A program made the translations under genes and the position numbers. A model generated the notes under the pieces. That model was not told where the DNA came from, ran no database searches, and worked only from the letters and a program-made list of their open reading frames with translations. 45,392 nucleotides of DNA from Pseudonocardia xinjiangensis. Its GTDB lineage: Bacteria; Actinomycetota; Actinomycetes; Mycobacteriales; Pseudonocardiaceae. Shown here one piece after another: positions 38,436 to 45,392 of this stretch; position 1 is the stretch's first letter, and the number at the start of each line of letters is the position of its first letter. The DNA lies in assembly GCF_012911925.1 (NCBI RefSeq), contig NZ_JAAXKY010000048.1, forward strand, positions 1-45,392. The letters are read 5' to 3'.

Positions 38436-40147
38436 TCAACTGACCTCCGCCGCGGAGGGTGTGCGTCCGGCTTCGGCTTCTGCGCGTCGGCGGCGGAGGT
38501 GGGTGAGGCTTTCCTCGAGGGCGGCGAACTCGCCGAGCTAGACGTTGTCGCGGGCCTCGGCGAGTCGGGCTTCGGCGTTGGTCGTCATCTCCTCGATGCG
38601 TCCGAGTTGGGCGGAGTCGACGCGGAGGAAGCGGCAGCGGGTGCAGGCGTGTTCGTGGACGCAGGGGGTGCCGTAGGGACGGTGGCAGTCGCCGAGGGCG
38701 ACCTTGCGGAGCAGGAAGTGCTGTTCGAACTCGGCCCACTCGTCGCCGGTGGCGGTGCGCTGCTCGGCGCTGTGGCGCAGTGCGCGGCGGCGTTCGACGA
38801 GCGCTTCGTGGGCGGCGATGAGGTGTTCGGGGAACACGGTGGTGTAGCCGCGGGTGGTGTCGAGGCTGAGGTGGCCGAGCAGCGAGGCGGCGATGTGCAG
38901 CGGGAGGCCGGCGCCGACGAGCTCGGTGGTGAACAGGCGACGGAAGTCGTGCGGGGTGAACCGGACCGGTTCGCCGTTGTCGGTGAGGCCGGCCCAGTCG
39001 GCGGTGACACCGAGCAGGGTGCGGACGGCGAACATGGAGATGACCTCGTGGCGGGTGCCGCGGCGGCGGGCGAACAGGTGCGGCAGCGGCTGGCCGTGGG
39101 TCTTCTCGTGGGGGTCGTAGCGGACCGAGAGCGGGACGTGCGCGGTGCCGTTCTTGGCGCGCCGTTGGACGGCGAGCAGGACGGTGACCAGCAAGGGACT
39201 CATGGGGATGAGCCGTTCGGCGTCGGTCTTGAACGGAACGATGTGCAGCAGTGGGACCAGCGTGTTTGTCGATGCCGGGGTGTAGTGGCGCAGCGAGAGC
39301 TGGGTGAGTTCGAGGAGTTCCTCGATCCGGATGCCGGTGTGGCGCAGGGTCTCGACGAGGCCCCAGGCCCAGAACGCGTCCTGTTCGAGCATGGTGATGT
39401 TCGCGCGGCCGCCGTGGAGTGGGACGGCGCGGGCTCCGGGCTCGGTGTGGAGGACTTCGGCCCAGAGCTGGGAGGCCTTCTGAACCTCGTAGTGGCTGCG
39501 GGGGTGCGGCCGGGAGCGGGCGAAGGTGACGCCGTCGACGACGAATTGCTCGCCTTCCGGGGTGGCTTGGGCAGATTCCAGCAGGCGCTTGCCCCAGTCG
39601 CGGCGGGCCTCGCCAGCGGCGACGAACGCGGGAAGCAGCGGGGTGAGCACGCGGGTCCGGGCCTGCATCCGTGCCTTGCGCCGGCGCTGGTCGGTCGCGG
39701 CGGCCCGGGACTCAGTTCTCGGGATCGGACATGGCGCGACCCAGATGCCCCAGCGGACGGGGTCGTGGTGGGACCACTCGGCGAGGTCGCGGTAGAGACC
39801 TCGGATCGCGAGCAGGGTGGAATGCAGCTCCCCGCGTGGCCGCCCGTCGGTGGTGACGGCGAACCGCTCCCTCCAGCGCGTGGCGGTCTGAGGGGCGATG
39901 CGTAGGTCGGTCTGGTCGGGGTTGATCTGCAGGATCCCCCACCAGAACAGGCGGACCAGCCGGTAGGCCAGCCCCTGCAGGGAGCCGTAGTCCATGCCCG
40001 GTTTGAGCTCGCCGAGGTAGTCCACCAGCAGATCCCGGACCCCGCTCGGCGGGATGGGGTGAGGTGTTCGGTGTCGGGAAAGGCCACCCGCCAGCGCAGG
40101 CCCGTCTCCCGCGACTCGACCCGTCCGACTTGGCCGGCGACCACCAT
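38436..40147 (-). pseudogene. Transposon-type tyrosine recombinase, frameshifted and with an early stop
   Basis: The product has LLDYLGEL-type core, catalytic Arg region TLRHTGIRIEELLELTQ, HxxR in FTPHDFRRLFTTELVG and GHLSLDTTRGYTTVF with Tyr. The C-terminal Cys/His cluster CHRPYGTPCVHEHACTRC marks the transposon (Tn554/RIT-like) branch. Lesion one: GLRWRVAFPDTEHLTP (start MVVAGQVGRVE at 40147) runs in another frame than PPSGVRDLLVDYLGELKPG, joined at about 40065, where one C of a run seems lost. Lesion two: TAG at 38538-38540 in place of a codon, likely TGG, after which family-like sequence (LGEFAALEESLTHLRRRRAE) goes on to TGA at 38436. Confidence 0.8.
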
Positions 40148-40436
40148 CCGGCCAGCGTTGCGGTGCCGCGGGTTGCCCAGCGCCAGACGCGCCGGTTCTC
40201 GCCCGATACTCCCTGGATGGGTGGCGCGGGCACGCTACTGCGAGGATCGAGTTGCGCATCAGGCCGTCGATCTGCCGTTCTGGCGGCGAGTCGCCGGATC
40301 AACGGTGGGGTTCAGCGGCTCCTGCCTTCGCAACGTCGCACCCCAGCCCGACCAGCTCCCTCTGATCAGATCAGCTCAGTGAGCGGCGGCACCGCAGGCC
40401 CAGTCGCGGGCCCAATCGCGGGCGTATGCCGCGGAT
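40148..40436. other. Gap without a recognised gene
   Basis: No convincing coding frame. Minus-strand sequence just upstream of 40147 continues the recombinase frame for some 15 codons (GNPRHRNAGR) without a usual start codon, so the recombinase may have lost its original N-terminus here. Confidence 0.4.
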
Positions 40437-41362
40437 CTACTCATGGAATCGGGTGAGACGCTCTCTCAGGACCCGGTCGAGCGCCGCCCGTCCCGCCGGA
40501 CCCCACGCCGGCTTGCCGCCGGGCAGGCCGCGGTCCCCGTTCTGACCCATCAGCATCAGGAGAGGCTCTTCAGCGCGGCCAGCCCGCGGGCGCGCCGGAC
40601 CGTCGCCTCATCAGCCTCCGCGTACGCGGCGAAGAAGCGTGCGGCCGCGCCCGCCGGCAGCAACACCCAGGCGGCCGCCAGGTCCAACGCCGGGTCGCCG
40701 GCGAACAGGTCGCCGAAGTCGACAACGCCCGCCAACGTCCCGTCCGCGACGACAACGTTCGCGGGATGCAGGTCGCCGTGCACCCACACCGGCGGACCCT
40801 CCCACGCGGGGGCCGCGACGGCGTCGTCCCAGACGGCCCGGACGTCGGCAGCGTTGGAGCCGATCGCGTCAGCGCCAACGGAGTCGAAGAAGTGGTTGAA
40901 GCCGTTCGTGGAGTCCTTGGGATGCGCGCCGCGGCCATCCCTAGCAACCGGTGCATCGGCGGGCGGTGCCACATGCGGCGCCCGGAGGAACGCCGCCAAG
41001 GTGTCGGCCGCGTCCTCGCCGCGGGTGATCGACCCCTGGTCCAGAGGCAGGCCGGCCACCCACGTCATGACCGTCCACATCTTGGGGAAACGCTCGGAGG
41101 GCGCACCACTCCGCACCGGGACAGGGATCGGCAGCGGCAGGCGCGGGGCGAGCAACGGCAACCACCGGCGCTCGTTGAGCTGGTGATCGGGGTCGATGTC
41201 CATGCGCTGGATCCGCACGGCCAACTCGTCCCCGAGGCGCCACATCTGGTTGCCCCAGCCGCCCTCCACCTCGCGGAGGGGCAGCTCGGCCAGGTCCGGA
41301 TGCTGGTCCCGCAACAGGTCACGGACAAGACCCGCGGTGATCTCGCTCTCGATCCCGATCAT
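40437..41362 (-). pseudogene. Aminoglycoside phosphotransferase family protein, frameshifted near the C-terminus
   Basis: From ATG 41362 the frame encodes about 268 residues with the kinase-like fold: WRLGDELAVRIQRM, the catalytic VWVHGDLHPANVVVADG (HGDxxxxN) and the metal-binding VVDFGDLFAGDPALDLA. It stops at 40556 after LAALKSLS. One base earlier or later in register, the family tail goes on: LLMLMGQNGDRGLPGGKPAW, GPAGRAALDRVLRERL, ending in TAG at 40437. So a single-base deletion near 40570 removes about 40 residues. The active site is intact, so residual function cannot be ruled out. Substrate unknown; family members need not confer resistance. Confidence 0.75.
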
Positions 41363-41464
41363 GCCGTCCAACGAGGCCACCCACCCGGCAACACCAACCA
41401 CGCGGCGACCATCACCGCCGAACCGGACTCAGCCTAAGGTCGGAGTTCAGTCAACTATTCGCTT

Positions 41465-42363
41465 ATTCGCTGCCTCGCCTACCGCGGCATGGATCGGGTC
41501 GCGCTGCAGTCGCGTCAGCAGCGCCCGCTGGGTCGGTACTTTCCCGAGATCGTCTGTGCCGTCAGCGAGTTGGACGTCGATGTGGTGCTGGATGGTGAGC
41601 TGGTTCTCTGGCACGAGGGCCGGATGGACTTCGCCGCGCTGCAAGGGCGGCTGCACCCTGCCGATTCGCGAGCTCGGGAACTGTCCCTCGCCATGCCGGC
41701 GTCCTATGTGGTGTTCGACGTCCTCGCCCTCGACGGCAAGGCAATCGTTACCGGCCCTACAGCGTGCGCCGGGCACTGCTCGAGGAGCTCCTCACCCGCC
41801 GGCTCCCGCATGGCCTGGTCCTCATGCCGATGTCGACCGAGCCAGCCGTCGCGCGGGCGTGGCTGCTCAACCACTCCGACGCCGGCATCGAGGGCGTCGT
41901 GGCGAAACGGCTCGACCACGTCTACCGGCCGGGCGGCAGGATGTGGCGGAAGGTCCGTACCCGTTTCACCGCGGAAGCCGTTGTCGGCGGTGTGTTGGGC
42001 ACGCTGGTACAGCCTGAGGCGCTCATCGTCGGTCGGACTGATTATCGTGGCCGGCTGCGGGTTGCCGGCCGGACCAGCCCGTTGCCCCGCGCTGCCCGCG
42101 ACGACATCGCCGCGGTTCTGACCGCCCCCGGTACCGAGCATCCGTGGCCCCCGGCCATTGCCTCCAGCCGGTTCGGGCAGCGCCCCAGCGAACCGGTGAC
42201 CTACGTTCAGGTCGCACCGACGACCGTCGTGGAGCTCGATGTCGACACGGCGTTCGAGGATCATCGGTGGCGCCACCCGCCCAGGTTCATCCGCGTCCGG
42301 CGGGACCTGTGGCCGAGCGACGTGTCCATCGCTCCACCTGTGTCCCGATCCTCGTCTGCGTAG
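41465..42363 (+). pseudogene. ATP-dependent DNA ligase, headless and frameshifted
   Basis: Frame one reads RCLAYRGMDRVALQSRQQRP, EVVLDGEL-like DVVLDGELVLWHEGRMDFAA and SYVVFDVLALDGKAI (motif IIIa). Near 41747 one base is missing, and the other frame goes on with YRPYSVRRALLEELL, IEGVVAKRLDHVYRP (motif IV) and MWRKVRTRFTAEAVV (motif V). The N-terminus with the nucleotidylated Lys (KxDG) is absent: the similarity begins right after it, at about 41466. So the protein cannot work. The family is the LigC/LigD-type ligase common in actinobacteria and on their mobile elements. Confidence 0.82.
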
Positions 42364-42688
42364 CGCTGAGTACCTCGCGCGGTGCTGCGGCTGATTCGGC
42401 AGCGGCTGCGTCCCGTGGTGTCAGGTCGGTGGTCCTTGCGGGTGGGCCGACGCAGTGTGGCAGCGCCGCCCGATCTAGTGGCCGATGAACCCTGGCCGGC
42501 CTGCGCCGGGTGAACCCGCAGCTTGGCCCGACCAGTCGGATCTGCGTTGTCGAGTGCTGGTCCACGCCGGGCAGGCCAGCCCGGAACCCCCGGCCGACCG
42601 GGCGGGCGCTGCCTGCCGGGTGCGTCCCACACCGGGACCAACCGCCGCCGCCCCGCAGGGCACGCGGCCACTACGAAGGAGCCTGTCC
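42364..42688. other. Gap before the ParB-like gene, no gene recognised
   Basis: Frames here are open by GC content only and show no family features. The sole signal is GAAGGAG at about 42675-42681, the ribosome site of the following gene. Confidence 0.5.
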
Positions 42689-43285
42689 ATGACCGACGAT
42701 CACCAGTACGACGAAAACGAGGCGACCGCCGACGTCAGGGCCGAGCACGACGGCGGCGCGGCGGTCCCTGGCGCTCCGCTCGGGGAGCTGCTGCAGGTCG
42801 ATCCACGTCAGCTGATCATCGGCGCGAACGTCCGCGGCACTGTGGTCCTTGACCGGGAGTTCGTGCGGTCGATCCGTGACCGGGGTGTCCGAGAGCCGAT
42901 CCAGGTCCGCCGCCGCGCCGATGGGGCTTTGGTGGTGCGGAAGGGGAAGCGTCGCACCTTGGGTGCGATCGAGGCCGGCCAGGCGCTGGTGCGGGTCCTG
43001 GTCGACCCGGAGGTTGATCCGGCTGAGGAGGACGGCGCTGGGCAGATCGAGCGGATCGAACATCCCGCTTCGGGGCAGTGTGGGCATGCTCGGCGCGCAC
43101 CACGCTGCGCGTGGGCTGCTCGTCGAGATCTGCCGCCACACCGGCGCGGAGCCGTTGGGCCTGCATTATCACGAGGTCGCACATCGCCGTGGATGGCTCA
43201 CCGTGGTGACCGCGCTCGCCGGGAGCAACGGCAGTTTCCTGCTCGTGACGACCCGCAGCTTCAGCGACTGGCGCCGGACCGGTGA
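42689..43285 (+). pseudogene. ParB-like nuclease domain protein, truncated
   Basis: ATG 42689 follows GAAGGAG. Residues about 30-125 match the ParB/Srx N-terminal domain found in plasmid and integrative-element proteins: VDPRQLIIGANVRGTVVLDR, EFVRSIRDRGVREPIQVRRR, LVVRKGKRRTLGAIEAGQAL. After GAGQIERI (about 43055) the similarity stops and the frame continues with Arg/Ala-rich sequence typical of a wrong frame. The helix-turn-helix half is missing. Deletion or recombination has joined it to other DNA. Function when whole: DNA partition or regulation. Confidence 0.6.
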
Positions 43286-43481
43286 TGACGGCTGGCGTAT
43301 CTGCATCAACGGGCAGGACCAGGACTTGAGACCACCCGCGCGTCCGCGGGGCGCACCTAGGATCGATGTTCCCGGTGAAGACACCGCGGGACCACCCCCG
43401 CGTCCGCGGGGCGCACCGGGAAGTACAGCTACGACACCCCCGGAGCCGGGGACCACCCCCGCGTCCGCGGGGCGCACCTGA
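43086..43481 (+). CDS. Unidentified reading frame running into the CRISPR array
   Basis: From ATG 43086 the frame encodes LVEICRHTGAEPLGLHYHEV, AHRRGWLTVVTALAGSNGSF and LVTTRSFSDWRRTGDDGWRI, a plausible alpha/beta domain in high-GC codons, then reads through the first repeats and stops at 43481. The part over the repeats is not real protein sequence, so this is probably the C-terminal part of a gene cut by the array or a deletion. I do not recognise the family and it does not look like a Cas protein. Confidence 0.35.
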   Translation: MLGAHHAARGLLVEICRHTGAEPLGLHYHEVAHRRGWLTVVTALAGSNGSFLLVTTRSFSDWRRTGDDGWRICINGQDQDLRPPARPRGAPRIDVPGEDTAGPPPRPRGAPGSTATTPPEPGTTPASAGRT

Positions 43482-44086
43482 CGGGGACGCTGCTCTCGTC
43501 CTGGGGCCGAGGACCACCCCCGCGTCCGCGGGGCGCACCCGCCGGTGACCATGCCGTGCTGGGGGCCGGTGGGACCACCCCCGCGTCCGCGGGGCACACC
43601 GCCTGACCCCGCTCGTGATTCTTGTCCGCACGGGACCACCCCCGCGTCCGCGGGGCGCACTCGCCGCTGGTGCCGCCGCGATCTTTGGGACTTGGACCAC
43701 CCCCGCGTCCGCGGGGCGCACGCACTACCGAGGACGTGATGAGCGAGCGACTGGGGACCACCCCCGCGTCCGCGGGGCGCACAGGGTCCCGCTGGCCGAG
43801 AGCGCCACGGAGGCGGGACCACCCCCGCGTCCTCGGGGCGCACGACGACCCGGACGCAGCCATGGTCATCGCCCCGGGACCACCCCGCGTCCGCGGGGCG
43901 CACTCATCGACTACCGGGACCGTATCGCCGCCTCCGGGACCACCCCCGCGTCCGCGGGGCGCACATCTGCAGGATCGACACGAGCGCCGGCCCGAGGGGA
44001 CCACCCCCGCGTCCGCGGGGCGCACATCACCGACAGAGCCGCCCACACCGACGAGGTGGGGCCACCCCCGCGTCCGCGGGGCGCAC
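43329..44086 (-). CRISPR. CRISPR array, type I-E-like repeats, 13 repeats and 12 spacers
   Basis: Repeats of 28 nt start at 43329, 43389, 43450, 43511, 43572, 43633, 43694, 43755, 43816, 43877, 43937, 43998 and 44059. On the plus strand they begin GGACCACC and end GGGGCGCAC, with the palindrome CCCCGCG-TC-CGCGGGG. Read on the minus strand they begin GTGCGCCCCGCG and end GTGGTCC, the usual I-E orientation, so the array is probably transcribed to the left and the leader lies after 44086. Spacers are 32-33 nt, all different. Variants: first repeat two mismatches, fifth G to A, ninth G to T in the loop, tenth one C short, thirteenth A to G. No cas genes are in the window. Confidence 0.97.
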
Positions 44087-44170
44087 ACTTGTTGAGCTGC
44101 TGGTTCTCGCGAGCGTTGAGCGAATTTAGATCGACTTACCGCCCCTCGGAACCGCTGTCGGCGGTTTGCG
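44087..44170 (-). promoter_or_regulatory. Probable CRISPR leader
   Basis: The stretch next to the thirteenth repeat is richer in A and T than its surroundings (TTGAGCGAATTTAGATCGAC around 44115-44134). If the array runs on the minus strand, this is where its leader and promoter should be. No exact promoter boxes are assigned. Confidence 0.45.
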
Positions 44171-44754
44171 CTGCTCCAGCCCTGGGTTGGCCCGGATGTT
44201 CTGCCGGGGCGGAGGTTGTTGCTGTTGGGTCGGAGCACGAAGGGCGAGGCTTCGACCTCGACGGATGTCCACCCGTGGTGGTGGATCTTGGAATAGAGGC
44301 CTTTTCGGTGTCGGCCGCGTAGACGATGATCACTCGTCTGCTTTGGCTATTCCACGGTGTGGATCCAGAGCAGCCGCCGGCGCAGGCTGACGCTTTGCCG
44401 AGGAAGACTCCCGTGGAGACCTCCAGTAAACAGGGGTGAGAGCGGCGTCATGACCCGACGGGGCGGCGTGACGCCTTCCTCGGCGACTGCGGCCCCAGCG
44501 ACCAGTGCCACGTCGATTGACTCTACCGACCTTACCGCCGCCGTGCGAGACGGTGAAATGATTTGGTGCCACGTGCCCCGACCCGCTCGGCAATAATCGG
44601 GCAAAGTGCCAGCAACGCACGCTCGAACCTTTCCGCCCCGATCTCTCCTGGTAGCGTCGCGAGAGCATGCGGGTTCAACGGTATAGGAGCGGGTCGACGT
44701 AGCCCGGGCTCCCCGTTCAGTCAGGCGTCAATTCGTCTGAAGAGGAGAGGTGTC
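44171..44754. other. Region between the CRISPR leader and the acyl-CoA ligase gene, no clear gene
   Basis: Several overlapping frames, none convincing. On the minus strand VIIVYAADTEK (start at 44333) and, one base out of frame, KGLYSKIHHHGWTSVEVEAS read like two pieces of one disrupted gene, but I cannot name it. GAGGAGAGG at about 44741-44750 belongs to the next gene. Confidence 0.35.
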
Positions 44755-45191
44755 GTGGAACTGACCCAGGCCCTTCATCGCGCGGTGCAGCAGATTCCGA
44801 ACAGACCCGCCACCATCCTCGGCGAGCGCACCCGGACGTGGGCCGAGTCGGCCGATCGAGTAGCGCGCCTGGCCGGTCTCCTGCGGGGGCTTGGCGTTCA
44901 GCCCGAGGACCGCGTGGCCATCCTCTCCGCCAATTCGGACATTTACCACGAGTTCATGCTCGCCGCCTGCTGGGCGGGCGCCGCCTTTGTTCCCGTGAAC
45001 ACCCGATGGGCCGTCTCCGAGATTGCGTTCTCCCTCGAGGACTCCGGCACCGGCGTTCTGTTGGTCGACGAGACGTTCGCGCCGCTCGTGAGTGACATCC
45101 GTGAGTTGGCCCCGGTCGTGAGCGAGGTCATCGTCGACGGGACCGGGCCGGCGCCGTCGGGTATGCACCACTTGGACGGCCTCGTCGCTAG
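44755..45191 (+). pseudogene. Acyl-CoA synthetase (AMP-binding) gene, cut by an insertion sequence
   Basis: GTG 44755 follows GAGGAGAGG. The first 145 residues are the N-terminus of a FadD-type AMP-forming ligase: [60 protein letters not shown]. After LVA (45189) the frame enters the insertion sequence and stops at 45219. The P-loop and adenylation core are missing here, so it is inactive unless the rest lies beyond the element. The fatty acid or other acid it used cannot be told. Confidence 0.85.
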
Positions 45192-45392
45192 GGCGTGTCC
45201 TCAAAGCGGGTCTGGCTGATCTGGTTTGATCTTGCGCTTGTGGTGCGCAGGCATGAACTCACCGACGAGCAGTGGCGGGAGATCGAGTCGTTGCTGCCGC
45301 CCTCGGGTGTGGCGGGCCGTCCGCGGGTGGATGACCGGCGGGTGATCAACGGGATGTTGTACAAGGCCAAGACCGGGGTGGCGTGGCGGGAT
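45192..45392 (+). mobile_element. IS5-family insertion sequence, left end
   Basis: The acyl-CoA ligase frame is broken at CTAG (45188-45191), a target used by IS5-group elements, and GGGCGTGTCCTCAAAGC follows as likely terminal repeat. A transposase frame begins 50 bp inside. The right end lies outside the window, so terminal repeat and target duplication cannot be checked. Confidence 0.75.
45243..45392 (+). CDS. IS5-family transposase, N-terminal part
   Basis: GTG 45243 (or 45240) starts RRHELTDEQWREIESLLPPS, then GRPRVDDRRVINGMLYKAKT and GVAWRD up to the window edge. This is the DUF4096-type N-terminal domain of IS5/IS4-like transposases of actinobacteria (LTDEQW-x-LLP and GxAWRD). The catalytic DDE domain lies beyond the window; many such elements make the full enzyme by a frameshift. 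Confidence 0.88.
   Translation, partial: MRRHELTDEQWREIESLLPPSGVAGRPRVDDRRVINGMLYKAKTGVAWRD

Noticed and set aside
43429..44238. Open frames inside the CRISPR array with repeating CAPRTRGW or PPRPRGA peptides
   Set aside because: The periodic peptides come from the 28-nt repeats read in different frames; the array is not protein-coding.
44347..44604. 85-codon minus-strand frame (WHQIISPSRTAAV)
   Set aside because: No start with a ribosome site, no family, and poor third-position GC bias compared with true genes here.
42364..45392. cas genes beside the CRISPR array
   Set aside because: No frame on either side shows Cas1, Cas2, Cas3, Cas5-8 or Cas6e motifs; the visible genes are a ParB fragment, an acyl-CoA ligase and a transposase.

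Overview
This is about 45 kb of very GC-rich DNA from an actinobacterium. The run tail of 5S rRNA - TPR protein - HAD hydrolase - small protein - tlyA - nadK - recN - steA - mctB/steB - pyrG - Nudix - xerD - parA - scpA - scpB - rluB - (aroH) - cmk - (plsC) - der is the same order as the Mycobacterium tuberculosis Rv1691-Rv1713 block. With the start codon habits (GTG, 4-nt ATGA/GTGA overlaps, leaderless starts) it points to the Actinomycetia, most likely a Pseudonocardia-like member of the Pseudonocardiales. The genus is an inference.

Layout. (1) 1-23.6 kb is core chromosome: the end of an rrn operon, then a mostly co-directional block for ribosome modification (TlyA, RluB), NAD(P) and pyrimidine supply (NadK, PyrG, Cmk), DNA repair and chromosome segregation (RecN, XerD, ParA, ScpA, ScpB), cell separation (SteA, MctB/SteB), GTPase-dependent ribosome assembly (Der) and lipid acylation (PlsC-like). 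A DUF2090 aldolase-like gene, a TM2/DUF1707 gene and an F420-type oxidoreductase are set into it. (2) 23.6-29.9 kb holds two NarL-type two-component systems on opposite strands around a secreted alpha/beta hydrolase, then a MarR regulator. (3) 30.0-33.8 kb is a formamide-use cluster: a cytosolic AmiC-like amide sensor, FmdB zinc ribbon, formamidase FmdA and a MetX-like hydrolase, the last three close together behind a good promoter. (4) 33.98 kb is tRNA-Pro(GGG), followed at once by a tyrosine integrase and excisionase gene, so an integrative element sits in this tRNA.

(5) 35.6-45.4 kb is accessory and decaying. It holds a frameshifted nucleotidyltransferase, a serine hydrolase, a frameshifted and nonsense-mutated transposon-type tyrosine recombinase, a frameshifted aminoglycoside-phosphotransferase-like gene, a headless and frameshifted ATP-dependent DNA ligase, a truncated ParB-like gene, a 13-repeat type I-E-like CRISPR array with no cas genes in view, and an acyl-CoA ligase gene cut by an IS5-family insertion sequence that runs off the window. 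No attR copy of the tRNA end was seen, so the far boundary of the element is unknown.

Most notable: the roughly 700-residue RGG/GGYRG-rich disordered arm on the protein encoded directly behind the rrn terminator; the orphan CRISPR array; the formamidase cluster with an amide sensor but no AmiR; a long palindrome in front of xerD; and the concentration of single-base lesions in the accessory part compared with none seen in the core.
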